Assembly: GCF_012849095.1 (NCBI RefSeq)
Contig: NZ_CP051680.1
Span: forward strand, 3,100,001-3,164,000
Direction of reading: 5' to 3'
Source: Cohnella herbarum
Lineage (GTDB): Bacteria > Bacillota > Bacilli > Paenibacillales > Paenibacillaceae
Length of the DNA: 64,000 nucleotides
Positions 34,678 through 42,265 of this stretch are shown here, in pieces (within the stretch, counting starts at the first letter, position 1; each line of letters begins with the position of its first letter). The notes beneath the pieces are model-generated. The model was not told where the DNA came from and made no database searches. It saw nothing but the letters and a program-made list of their open reading frames with translations. A program made the position numbers and the translations under genes.

Positions 34678-35184
34678 TTAAGTTTTCGCCAATCTCCGAA
34701 CTTCGTCAAGCGACAAATCGATCGTTTCCGCCACTTCTTCCGGCGAAAAGCCTTTGCCTAGAAGCTTGCGAACGATAAGTTGATTTGCTTTTTCCATGCC
34801 TTTTTCCATGCCTTTTTCCATGCCTTTTTCCATGCCTTTTTCCATGCCCTCTTCGATGCCTTCCTCGTATCCCCAACGTTTCCATGCTGGCATTAGCTCC
34901 ATAATAACCGCTCCTCCCTCCTCGTTTTCTCGTTTAAGCTCACGAATAATGACGTCATCTTCTTCTTTGTCTGGATTAAAGTACAAGTCTGCTACCGACA
35001 TAATAAGCGCTAATCTCGCGTCGTCCAGTTTATTGCGTAAACGTAAAACCATCCGTAAGTATGCGAAACGCATCTCTCTCTTTTCCCTTTTATTATACCC
35101 CATCTTAGCCAGCAATGCAGCGGCAACCGGATTGTCGGAATCGATAAATCTACGCCATTCCAATTTTTTAAGCTCGACCTTCAA
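34678..35184 (-). pseudogene. Truncated Rpn/PD-(D/E)XK transposase-like protein
   Basis: The 168 residues match only the C-terminal part of Rpn-type recombination-promoting nucleases: LRLRNKLDDARLALIMSVADLYFNP and a terminal helix-turn-helix-like GFSPEEVAETIDLSLDEV. The N-terminal nuclease domain, normally about 150-200 residues, is missing upstream; the region beyond 35184 instead holds the sco1 terminator. A five-fold GMEK repeat lies in the middle. Most likely a decaying remnant, although a shortened expressed product cannot be excluded. Confidence 0.72.
34789..34848. repeat. Five tandem copies of a 12-base unit
   Basis: TTTTTCCATGCC is repeated five times without change, encoding GMEK repeats on the minus strand; a sixth degenerate copy (CTCTTCGATGCC) follows. 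Being in-frame, changes of copy number by slippage would keep the reading frame. Confidence 0.92.
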
Positions 35185-35212
35185 AATTTGAAATCGTAAA
35201 ATAGGGTGGACA

Positions 35213-35251
35213 CAAAAAAACCGCTCAAACCTCCCAAAGGAGGAAGAGCGG
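35213..35251 (-). terminator. Rho-independent terminator after sco1
   Basis: CCGCTC and GAGCGG flank an inner CCTCC/GGAGG stem, with a run of eight T on the minus strand. It is about 75 bases after the sco1 stop. Confidence 0.8.
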
Positions 35252-35325
35252 CGCGTGCTTCGCGTCCGGATATGGTAATTGATGTAAGTATGGCAGATCC
35301 AGCTCGCGTTGGCAAGCCCTCTCAG

Positions 35326-36060
35326 TTAAAGCAAGCTTTTGATTTTCTTCGCCATATCGCTCGGACTTAGCCTATCTTCTTCATCGGCGTAACCTTCGAT
35401 GTAGTCGTTCGCGGAAATCCAATCGCGGATTTGACCGTCTTTATCGAGCAAAACGATCAGGTTCATATGTCCGAAGTTACCGTCTTTGTCCTTATTGACA
35501 AGAATCGAATACTCCCGGGCCAATTCGGCCGTCGCCTTCTCGTCTCCCCGCAAAAATTTCCAACCGTTCGGATCGGCATCGAATCGTTCCGCGTAATCCT
35601 TCAACACTTCGGGAGTATCGTTGGTCGGATCGATCGTAACGGACAAGAATTGAACCTTGTCGCCGAATACGCCGTCTTCCTTCAGTTCATCCTGAACTTG
35701 GGACATGATGAACGTCGTCGGAGGACAGACGTCCGGACAGTTCGCGAAGAAGAAATAGAGCAGACGCGCTTTGCCGTTCGTTCCGCTCAAAGTAACGTTC
35801 TCGCCATTCATATCGGTATAGGAGAATTCCGCTCCTTTGCCCTGTACCGGCAATTCATCCTCTTTGTTCTGTTGCATGAGAATGAAATAACCCATCACGA
35901 TACATAATCCGAGTACGAGCAGGGAAAATCCATAACGTTTTAACCAGGAGCTCTGCTGCTTAACGGGTTCGACCGCCACGTCCGCATTCGCGTTCTGATT
36001 AACGGAGAGGTTACCCTCGACATGCGCCTGTGATTGTTCATCCTTATTATTTTGATCCAT
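35326..36060 (-). CDS. SCO1/SenC-family copper chaperone
   Basis: A membrane-anchored thioredoxin-fold protein that delivers copper to the CuA centre of cytochrome c oxidase. The 244 residues include an N-terminal cytoplasmic tail of about 40 residues rich in Asn and Gln, a single helix (FSLLVLGLCIVMGYFI), the copper ligands in CPDVCPP (about 114-118) and the conserved His in FGHMNL (about 200). Six bases separate it from ctaB upstream, so the two are co-transcribed. Confidence 0.92.
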   Translation of the reverse strand: MDQNNKDEQSQAHVEGNLSVNQNANADVAVEPVKQQSSWLKRYGFSLLVLGLCIVMGYFILMQQNKEDELPVQGKGAEFSYTDMNGENVTLSGTNGKARLLYFFFANCPDVCPPTTFIMSQVQDELKEDGVFGDKVQFLSVTIDPTNDTPEVLKDYAERFDADPNGWKFLRGDEKATAELAREYSILVNKDKDGNFGHMNLIVLLDKDGQIRDWISANDYIEGYADEEDRLSPSDMAKKIKSLL

Positions 36061-36066
36061 CTTTCC

Positions 36067-36927
36067 TTACACCCCGTTCGTATCCAAGATCATCGTTAGA
36101 AACATAATCATTAAATAGTTAATCGAAATCATAAAATCGGCTTTCGCCCACTTCTCGTCGTTCTTTGTTCTCAATCCGGAAAGCGCATGGACGAACCATA
36201 CGATAGCTATCCCGACGGAAAATACAAGAAAATAAATTCCAACGTATTCGTAACGAAACATAAGTACGGAAGCCGGTATAAGCAACAATATGTAAGGAAG
36301 CATTTGCCATTTCGTGCGAGTAACGCCTTTAACGACCGGCAATAGCGGAAACCCAGCGGCCCTATACTCCTCTTTGCGCCTGATCGCGAGCGACCAGAAA
36401 TGAGCAGGCTGCCATAAGAAGAGCAATGCGAACAGAATCCAGGCTCCCGCGTCGACCTCGTTCGTAACCGCGCAGTACCCGATCACCGGCGGCATCGCTC
36501 CGGAGATTCCTCCGATCGAGGTGCTCCAAGTCGAACTGCGTTTCAACCACATCGTGTAAATCACGACGTAAACGAACATTCCGAGCAATCCCAACCAACC
36601 GGACAATACGTTCACCAAGGCGAATAAAACGATCAAACCGACAACGCCCAATACGACGCCGTAACCGAAAACGAATTTAGGAGTCATTCTGTTCTGAGGA
36701 AGCGCGCGATCGCGTGTCCGTTCCATTTTCATATCGAGCTCGCGATCCAAATAATTATTGAAAACACAAGCGGAAGCCATGGTTAGCGCGGATCCGACCA
36801 GCATCCAAAGCAAGGACCAACTGAGGATATTTTCCCATTTGGATGCGACCCAATAACCACCGAAAGCCGCGATTAGATTTAATCGAATAATGCGTGGCTT
36901 CGTTAAAGCCACAAGATCTTTAAACAC
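36067..36927 (-). CDS. ctaB: Protohaem IX farnesyltransferase (haem O synthase)
   Basis: Adds a farnesyl chain to haem B, giving haem O for CtaA. A UbiA-superfamily membrane prenyltransferase of 286 residues with the aspartate-rich motif NNYLDRELDMKMERT near residue 57 and KRSSTWSTSIGGISGAMPP. The start is GTG at 36927, preceded by GGAGG. It and sco1 form a two-gene operon for oxidase maturation; no oxidase structural genes are in the window. Confidence 0.95.
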   Translation of the reverse strand: MFKDLVALTKPRIIRLNLIAAFGGYWVASKWENILSWSLLWMLVGSALTMASACVFNNYLDRELDMKMERTRDRALPQNRMTPKFVFGYGVVLGVVGLIVLFALVNVLSGWLGLLGMFVYVVIYTMWLKRSSTWSTSIGGISGAMPPVIGYCAVTNEVDAGAWILFALLFLWQPAHFWSLAIRRKEEYRAAGFPLLPVVKGVTRTKWQMLPYILLLIPASVLMFRYEYVGIYFLVFSVGIAIVWFVHALSGLRTKNDEKWAKADFMISINYLMIMFLTMILDTNGV

Positions 36928-36976
36928 GGAGTTCCTCCTTTATGCAAGTAAAGCGGCATAACCTGACGTCTGTTCA

Positions 36977-37006
36977 ATGATACCGCAAATCTTCAAGCAT
37001 TGACAA
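36977..37006 (-). promoter_or_regulatory. SigA-type promoter for ctaB-sco1
   Basis: TTGTCA (37006-37001) and TATCAT (36982-36977) on the minus strand are 18 bases apart, giving a leader of about 45 bases. Confidence 0.5.
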
Positions 37007-37086
37007 TGTTCGCCTCGCCGAGTTCATCAAATCGCCACCACTGTTGAATAAGACCGATTTTCCAATAAATTCGAATCTTCCGGCAG

Positions 37087-37115
37087 TCACAAAAATCGGG
37101 CTGCCTAAATACACT
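37087..37115 (+). promoter_or_regulatory. Possible SigE-type promoter for gerQ
   Basis: TCACAAA (37087-37093) and AATACACT (37108-37115) with 14 bases between resemble the mother-cell SigE pattern (-10 CATACANT, one mismatch). The rest of the 354-base gap between ctaB and gerQ holds an 8-bp inverted repeat TCGCCTAA / TTAGGCGA (37128-37159) of unknown meaning and nothing else I can name. Confidence 0.4.
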
Positions 37116-37281
37116 GTATTGCGACAATCGCCTAATGCCGAAGCCAGAGGTTTAGGCGACTTGACTAAGAAAGGGTGGCATGCGATAAATATTCGCTCGA
37201 TTTTTTTCCGCCCTGCCGGAGGCTATTGCCCCGTCAGCCGCAAATTGTCCGTCCGTTTATTAATTTAAGGGAGGATTTACG

Positions 37282-37761
37282 ATGTTAAACAACAACAAAA
37301 TGCCTTGGCCGTCCTATCAGCAAAATCAAATGCCGAGCGCGGTAATGCCGAGCTCCGTGATGCCGAACTCGGTAATGCCGATGAGTATGCCTGCCGCTAA
37401 TATGATGCCCAATATGATGATGCAAGGCACAATGCCCCCTCCGGTCACCAACGGCGTACCGATCCTGCCGAACGGAACGACGCTTCCCGGCATACCGACC
37501 CAAGAAGAATCGTACGTGGAAAATATTTTGCGCATGAACTTGGGTAAAGTCGCTACGTTATACATGACTTACGAGAACAATTCCGAGTGGAACGCCAAAA
37601 TCTTTAAAGGCGTTCTCGAAGCTGCCGGTCGCGATCACATAATCATAAGCGACCCGACAACGGGCAAGCGCTACTTATTGCTGACTCTGAACTTGGATTA
37701 CATTACTTTCGACGAACCGATCAATTATACGCTTCCGTTCGGTTCGATGCCTACCCGTTAA
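37282..37761 (+). CDS. gerQ: Spore coat protein GerQ
   Basis: An inner coat protein needed to localise the germination lytic enzyme CwlJ; in B. subtilis it is crosslinked by transglutaminase. The C-terminal half of the 159 residues is the conserved domain: ESYVENILRMNLGKVATLYM, EAAGRDHIIISDP and PFGSMPTR. The N-terminal 70 residues are unusual, with repeated Val-Met-Pro units (AVMPSSVMPNSVMP) and few glutamines. GGGAGG precedes the ATG. The end overlaps the convergent 94-residue gene by 11 bases. Confidence 0.92.
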   Translation: MLNNNKMPWPSYQQNQMPSAVMPSSVMPNSVMPMSMPAANMMPNMMMQGTMPPPVTNGVPILPNGTTLPGIPTQEESYVENILRMNLGKVATLYMTYENNSEWNAKIFKGVLEAAGRDHIIISDPTTGKRYLLLTLNLDYITFDEPINYTLPFGSMPTR

Positions 37762-38035
37762 TCTTCACGGGACGGAACGTCCAGATTCTAACGCCTTCTT
37801 TGCCCCCTTTAACCCATTGCTCCATCTCGTTCCAGGAACGTCCTTCGCGGCGTTCCTTTTCGCGTTTGGCGGCTTCCTCCTCGGTGGAAGCATATTGAAT
37901 TTCTACATAGACCCCCGGTTGAACGGTGTTCTCGGCGATTTCGATTTCCCGCCAACGTTCCGGCTCGGCTTGAACCCATGCCCTGAACGCTGCGCGATGC
38001 TCTTCAGGTATGACATATTCGCAAAAAACGATCAT
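37751..38035 (-). CDS. Hypothetical protein, 94 residues
   Basis: I recognise no named family. The alternation of strands and helices (MIVFCEYVIP, HRAAFRAWVQAEP, PGVYVEIQYAS, RIWTFRPV) suggests a ferredoxin-like alpha-beta barrel as in small NIPSNAP or monooxygenase-like proteins, an inference from pattern only. It is charged and soluble. Convergent with gerQ and divergent from yfhP. Confidence 0.65.
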   Translation of the reverse strand: MIVFCEYVIPEEHRAAFRAWVQAEPERWREIEIAENTVQPGVYVEIQYASTEEEAAKREKERREGRSWNEMEQWVKGGKEGVRIWTFRPVKING

Positions 38036-38107
38036 AGTCTCGACCTCGCATTTTCATATTTTATCGGCAAGACGACCATACTGTAACAAAAAAGGGGGAC
38101 TGGTTAT

Positions 38108-39091
38108 ATGGACACCGGCACGCATTTCGTGTTCGGATTGGGTTTAGGCGGACTTGCCATGGTCGATCCGGTCATCACTTCTCATGCCTTCGGCCCCGTC
38201 GCCATCCTTATTGGCACGATTGCAGGCTCTAATGCGCCTGACTTGGACGGTTTACTGAGATTTAAGAGCAATGCCGATTATATCAAAAATCACCGCGGAC
38301 TGTCCCACTCTTTTCCTGCGATTATCGGCTGGGCTGCCTTGATTACGACTGTCGTTTCCCTTTTGTTCCGGAATATTCCCTGGTGGCATATCGGATTCTG
38401 GGTATTGCTAGCTGTCGTCGTCCACGTCATCTCCGATTTATTCAATTCCTATGGTACGCAGGCATTTCGTCCGGTTAGCAAGCAATGGGTCGCCTGGAAT
38501 ATTATCCATATATTCGACCCGTTTATTTTTTTCAGCCACTTGCTCGCCATTCTGCTTTGGATATCAGGCGTTGCGGCCCCTCAGGTCGTTTTTCCGGTCC
38601 TCTACGCGATGCTCGGTATATATTACGGATGGAGAACGCTCGTTCACCGAAGATTGTCGCGGAAAATCGCGAAACAAGATCCGGAAAGCCAACCTGGAGA
38701 CCGATATACGTTACTTCCTACCGTCTCCTTATACCGTTGGAATCTGGTGAGATTGTCCGCGGATTGCACTTACGGAATCGGCGAGTGGGATCATGGCCGA
38801 CTTAAATGGATAGACGTCCTGAAATGCGACGACCATCCCGCAATCGACGCATCCAAGCGGCACCAAGACGTTATAGCCTTCCTAAGCGTCACTCCGTTTC
38901 CTTGCGGTCACGTGAAACCGCAAACCTGGGGCTATGAAGTACGCTGGGTCGACGTCCGCTACCGTTACCGCAGGCAATATCCCTTCGTAGCCGTCGTACT
39001 GATGGATTTGTCCTACGAACCGCTGCAATCTTATGTAGGCTGGTTAAGCGACGAGCGTTTGGAAAAGAGACTGCGTATGAATACGTATTAA
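38108..39091 (+). CDS. yfhP: YfhP-type membrane-bound metal-dependent hydrolase family protein
   Basis: A 327-residue protein with an N-terminal membrane domain of about five helices and the motifs MDTGTHFVFGLGL, APDLDGLLRF and NHRGLSHSF, whose Asp and His residues suggest a metal site. The C-terminal 130 residues are soluble. In B. subtilis YfhP is a membrane protein of unclear function near the DNA repair gene yfhQ; that neighbour is absent here. AAGGGGG lies before the ATG. Confidence 0.85.
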   Translation: MDTGTHFVFGLGLGGLAMVDPVITSHAFGPVAILIGTIAGSNAPDLDGLLRFKSNADYIKNHRGLSHSFPAIIGWAALITTVVSLLFRNIPWWHIGFWVLLAVVVHVISDLFNSYGTQAFRPVSKQWVAWNIIHIFDPFIFFSHLLAILLWISGVAAPQVVFPVLYAMLGIYYGWRTLVHRRLSRKIAKQDPESQPGDRYTLLPTVSLYRWNLVRLSADCTYGIGEWDHGRLKWIDVLKCDDHPAIDASKRHQDVIAFLSVTPFPCGHVKPQTWGYEVRWVDVRYRYRRQYPFVAVVLMDLSYEPLQSYVGWLSDERLEKRLRMNTY

Positions 39092-39121
39092 CCTCATCTT
39101 ATCGAATAGCTTTCCAACAAC

Positions 39122-39155
39122 AAGCGGGATCGTCTTCTCATAGACGATCCCGCTT
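39122..39155 (+). terminator. Terminator after yfhP
   Basis: AAGCGGGATCGTC and GACGATCCCGCTT form a perfect 13-bp stem with an 8-base loop. The T run is poor on both strands (GACGTTTGTC on plus), so efficiency is uncertain. Confidence 0.65.
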
Positions 39156-39185
39156 GACGTTTGTCATCCTTAAGCGCACAATATG

Positions 39186-39212
39186 AAAAGCCCGAGGGCA
39201 AGCCTCGGGCTT
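39186..39212 (-). terminator. Rho-independent terminator after SASP gene 1
   Basis: AAGCCCGAGG and CCTCGGGCTT (10 bp, 5-base loop) then TTTTCAT on the minus strand, 21 bases after the SASP stop. Confidence 0.82.
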
Positions 39213-39232
39213 TCGGTGCCGGACTAATGTCC

Positions 39233-39436
39233 TTAGCGACCGGAAAGTTGTTGCTCAGCCATTTGAACAAGTTTCTTGGTGATATAACCACCGAGGGAAC
39301 CTGCATCGCGGGATGTTACGTTACCGTAATATCCGTCCGCCGGGATTTGCACCCCTAAAGATTGAGCTGCTTCTACTTTCATGCTTTGCAATGCTGCTTT
39401 TGCTTGCGGTACGACTAATTGGTTACTTGACGCCAT
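39233..39436 (-). CDS. Alpha/beta-type small acid-soluble spore protein 1
   Basis: Binds and protects spore DNA, then is degraded at germination as an amino acid store. The 67 residues include the family signatures KVEAAQSLGV (with the GPR cleavage region around Glu-Ala) and [22 protein letters not shown] SigG-type promoter lies 50 bases upstream. A second copy lies at 43383. Confidence 0.96.
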   Translation of the reverse strand: MASSNQLVVPQAKAALQSMKVEAAQSLGVQIPADGYYGNVTSRDAGSLGGYITKKLVQMAEQQLSGR

Positions 39437-39485
39437 GAGTAAATTCTCCCTTCGACTAAATGATTGGTTTGCAAGCTTGCCAACT

Positions 39486-39515
39486 TAGTATGCTAGAAAC
39501 GAAGAAAAATATGCG
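39486..39515 (-). promoter_or_regulatory. SigG-type promoter for SASP gene 1
   Basis: CGCATA (39515-39510) and CATACTA (39492-39486) on the minus strand, 17 bases apart, fit the forespore consensus (-35 TGNATA, -10 CATWMTA). The -35 box is 11 bases upstream of the start codon of the divergent small gene and next to its ribosome site. Confidence 0.72.
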
Positions 39516-39525
39516 AGGTGAAATC

Positions 39526-39711
39526 ATGAGTAAAACTTTATCGCTTTTTTTTGCGATTGCATCCATAGTTCTAATGCTCGCGACCGCTTTTTCCCTCAGC
39601 CATAACGGCTGGCTCGCGTTGCTATTCGGCGTTCTCACGCTTGGAATGACCGGAGCTGGTTTCGTCGTTAAAGCCAAGTTAAGACGAAACCGCCCGGATT
39701 CCAACGGTTAA
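39526..39711 (+). CDS. Small membrane protein (possibly YlaF/DUF5325)
   Basis: A 61-residue protein with two hydrophobic helices (SLFFAIASIVLMLATAFSL and LALLFGVLTLGMTGAGFVV) and a positively charged end. The size and layout fit YlaF/DUF5325 proteins, an uncertain match. The ATG at 39526 follows GAGGTG; the longer frame from 39460 is not used. It ends three bases before the convergent trpS stop. Confidence 0.65.
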   Translation: MSKTLSLFFAIASIVLMLATAFSLSHNGWLALLFGVLTLGMTGAGFVVKAKLRRNRPDSNG

Positions 39712-39714
39712 CCT

Positions 39715-40719
39715 TTACCGGCCTCTAGGCAAGAACCCCATCGCGTCCTTCACCGAATGCAACGTAACTTCCGCAACGGCGGAAGCGCGTTCCGCTCCGT
39801 CGCGAAGAATGTTATGAATTTCGCCGGAGGAACGAATGTCCGCGTACTTTTGCTGCAGCGGTTCTAACGCCTGAACGACGACCTCTGCCAAATCTTTCTT
39901 GAACGCTCCGTATCCTTGACCGTCGTATGCCGCTTGAACTTGCTCGATCGACAGTCCGGAACATTGCGCGTAGATCGTCATTAAATTGCTGACTTCGGGT
40001 TTATTCTGAACGTCGAATACGATTTCCCGGCCCAAGTCCGTCTTGGCCCGGGATATTTTTTTGCGAATTTCGTCCGGCGTATCCAACAGCGTAATGAAGC
40101 TTCCGGCGTTCGGACTGCTCTTGCTCATCTTCTTCGATGCATCGTCCAGCGACATGATTCTTGCTCCAACTTTAGGAATGAACGGTTCCGGAATAACGAG
40201 CGTATCGCCGTATCTGTGATTAAATCGTCCCGCCAAGTCGCGAGTCAGCTCTAAATGCTGTTTCTGGTCGTCTCCGACGGGCACGAGATCCGATTTGTAG
40301 AGCAAAATATCAGCCGCCATCAGCGAAGGATAGACGAACAGACCTGCCCCGACGGCCTCTTTCCCCTCGGATTTATCCTTGAACTGGGTCATCCGTTCCA
40401 ACTCGCCCATGTAAGTCATCGTAGTCAACAACCAACCCAGCTCGGCGTGGGCAGGCACGTGGGACTGCATGAAGATAGCCGCTTGCGCAGGCTCTAACCC
40501 CGCCGCTATGAACAACGCGGCTACCGCTTCGCTCTGCTCCCGCAATGCTGCCGGATCCTGAGGTACCGTAATCGCGTGTAGATCGACGACCATGAAAAAG
40601 CATTCATGTTCGTGCTGCAGGGCTACGAAGTTTTTCATCGCGCCGATATAATTCCCGAGAGTCAATTTTCCGCTAGGTTGTATTCCGGACAATACGCGTT
40701 GTTGTTTAGTCATTGTCAT
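39715..40719 (-). CDS. trpS: Tryptophanyl-tRNA synthetase
   Basis: Charges tRNA-Trp. A class I synthetase of 334 residues with the HIGH-equivalent PSGKLTLGNYIGA near residue 15 and KMSKSSP near 200, both intact; GDDQKQHLELTRDLA is also typical. The ATG at 40719 or the one at 40713 is the start, both after AAGGGG; the longer open frame to 40956 is leader RNA containing a T-box. Control is by uncharged tRNA-Trp through that leader. Confidence 0.96.
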   Translation of the reverse strand: MTMTKQQRVLSGIQPSGKLTLGNYIGAMKNFVALQHEHECFFMVVDLHAITVPQDPAALREQSEAVAALFIAAGLEPAQAAIFMQSHVPAHAELGWLLTTMTYMGELERMTQFKDKSEGKEAVGAGLFVYPSLMAADILLYKSDLVPVGDDQKQHLELTRDLAGRFNHRYGDTLVIPEPFIPKVGARIMSLDDASKKMSKSSPNAGSFITLLDTPDEIRKKISRAKTDLGREIVFDVQNKPEVSNLMTIYAQCSGLSIEQVQAAYDGQGYGAFKKDLAEVVVQALEPLQQKYADIRSSGEIHNILRDGAERASAVAEVTLHSVKDAMGFLPRGR

Positions 40720-41025
40720 CGAACCCCTTTTTTTGAAAATAAAAAAAGCCTTCCTCCGCAAGGGACGAGAAAGCCGTGGTACCACCCTTATTCGTATCGC
40801 GATTAACGCTTCGCGATACCTTATGATCCTGTAACGGGGAACGGTCGGAGAGCATGGGACGGGTTTGCTATAGGTAAGGGCCCTTACCTCGCGCTCGTCG
40901 TTTCGCTCTCGGCTCCAAGATCCATTCCGCAAGGCAAGCGTACCGGCTTCCAGCAATCACCGGCTCTCTGGGAGCGCTTAATCCAAGCGTACTTGTTCTC
41001 TTCATCGCCGAATATACTTGATTTG
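40720..41025 (-). promoter_or_regulatory. T-box riboswitch leader of trpS
   Basis: On the minus strand the T-box AGGGTGGTACCACG (40788-40775) is followed by a terminator stem (GGCTTTC to GGAAGGC) and seven T. Upstream lies a long Stem I region; the likely specifier is UGG at 40924-40922 in GAATGGATC, the tryptophan codon. The about 300-base leader runs from the promoter at 41032 to the trpS start. Confidence 0.93.
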
Positions 41026-41031
41026 TTAATC

Positions 41032-41059
41032 ATTATACCCCTCGCAACGGCTTTGTCAA
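41032..41059 (-). promoter_or_regulatory. Consensus SigA promoter for trpS
   Basis: TTGACA (41059-41054) and TATAAT (41037-41032) on the minus strand are both perfect, with a 16-base spacer. Confidence 0.88.
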
Positions 41060-41134
41060 CCGAGCGAAATGACGATTTTCACATTAATCTCGTCGATTAT
41101 GGATGTTCTGATAGGCTACCGGCCAAGCATAAGG

Positions 41135-41157
41135 TATAATAATCGTAATGATTACTA
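41135..41157 (+). promoter_or_regulatory. Zur-box-like operator overlapping a -10 box
   Basis: TCGTAATGATTACTA (41143-41157) differs at one position from the Zur 7-1-7 consensus TCGTAATNATTACGA. It begins two bases after a perfect TATAAT (41135-41140), so a bound repressor would cover the start of transcription. The -35 is weak. A related Fur-family regulator such as Fur or PerR is the alternative. Confidence 0.68.
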
Positions 41158-41179
41158 TTTGAAGCAAGGAAGTGATAAG

Positions 41180-42250
41180 TTGCCTAATCTTCTCGCGCGA
41201 TGGATGACGGGAGCCGCTACGGTTGGCTGTGCTGTTTTGCTAGCCCTCATTTTTTTCGGCAGAGACCTCGAGCAATGGAGTTTCGATTCTTCGAAGCTGC
41301 AAAACTTCAAGATCATCTTTCTGAGCATTATCCTCGAAGCGCTGCCTTTCCTTCTCATCGGAGTATTTATTTCGGCGCTTCTGCAGGCTTTCGTATCGGA
41401 CAAACTCATCCAGAAGCTCACTCCTCGAAATCCCGTCGCGGGAGTGTTATTCGGAAGCCTGCTCGGCATTATTTTGCCGTTATGCGAATGCGGCATGATC
41501 CCCATCGTGCGCAGATTGATCCGCAAAGGATTACCGGCATACATAGGAATCATCTATATCGTTGCGGGGCCGATCATTAATCCCGTCGTCTTCGGGGCGA
41601 CATTCGCGGCGTTTCGGACGAACAAGGAGCTTGCGTATTCGAGATTTTATTTGGCGTTTTTGGTCGCGGTCTCCCTAGGCTTCGTTCTTTATTATTTCAT
41701 GAAACGTAACCCTCTGAAAACGGGATCGCAAAGCCTACCGATAGCCGCGTCGCCGCTTCGCGAGCCTCAACATGAGCATGGACATGCTCATCATCATCAT
41801 CATCATCATCATCATGAGCACGAATCCCAAGGCAACGCTTTTAAGAAGCTGGCCGAGACTCCGGCGCACGCGGCGGAGGAATTTTTCGATATGGGCAAAT
41901 ATTTGATACTCGGCTCGCTGATCACCGCGCTTCTGCAAACGACGATCTCGAGAGCCTCCTTCGCGGCCGTGGCGGATCAAGAGCTGTTTTCCCATTTGTT
42001 CATGATGAGCTTCGCCTACGCATTGTCGCTTTGTTCAACGTCGGACGCATTCGTCGCGGCATCCTTCTCCGGCATGTTTCCTCCTGCCGCGCTTCTGTCC
42101 TTCCTCGTCTTCGGACCGATGCTCGATTTGAAAAACACGATTATGATGCTAGCGGTGTTTCGCAAAAAATTCGTCTTGAAATTTAGCTTGCTCATTGCTT
42201 TTCTCGTACTTATCGGCTCTATCCTGTTTGATCATCTTGGATTCGTATAA
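41180..42250 (+). CDS. DUF318/UPF0718 permease (YcgR-like) with His-rich loop
   Basis: A 356-residue membrane protein in two halves of about four helices. The motif LPLCECGMIPIVRRLIRKGLP near residue 100 is the DUF318 signature with a conserved Cys-x-Cys, repeated as LSLCSTSDAFVAASF in the second half. Between them is a cytoplasmic or external loop with nine histidines in a row within 17 residues (EHGHAH to HEHE), a likely metal-binding segment. The start is TTG at 41180 after AAGGA. It is the first gene of a pair with the DUF1980 gene, 15 bases apart. Function unknown; metal transport is the inference. Confidence 0.85.
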   Translation: MPNLLARWMTGAATVGCAVLLALIFFGRDLEQWSFDSSKLQNFKIIFLSIILEALPFLLIGVFISALLQAFVSDKLIQKLTPRNPVAGVLFGSLLGIILPLCECGMIPIVRRLIRKGLPAYIGIIYIVAGPIINPVVFGATFAAFRTNKELAYSRFYLAFLVAVSLGFVLYYFMKRNPLKTGSQSLPIAASPLREPQHEHGHAHHHHHHHHHEHESQGNAFKKLAETPAHAAEEFFDMGKYLILGSLITALLQTTISRASFAAVADQELFSHLFMMSFAYALSLCSTSDAFVAASFSGMFPPAALLSFLVFGPMLDLKNTIMMLAVFRKKFVLKFSLLIAFLVLIGSILFDHLGFV

Positions 42251-42265
42251 GGGAGGTACCCCGCC

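Noticed and set aside
34789..34848. Tandem 12-base repeats as a CRISPR array
   Set aside because: The units are contiguous without spacers and encode GMEK repeats.
40720..40956. N-terminal extension of trpS
   Set aside because: The segment holds a T-box leader with terminator and is not part of the protein.
41780..41820. CAT/CAC repeat as a non-coding microsatellite
   Set aside because: It is in frame inside the DUF318 permease and encodes a His-rich loop, a common metal-binding feature of transporters.
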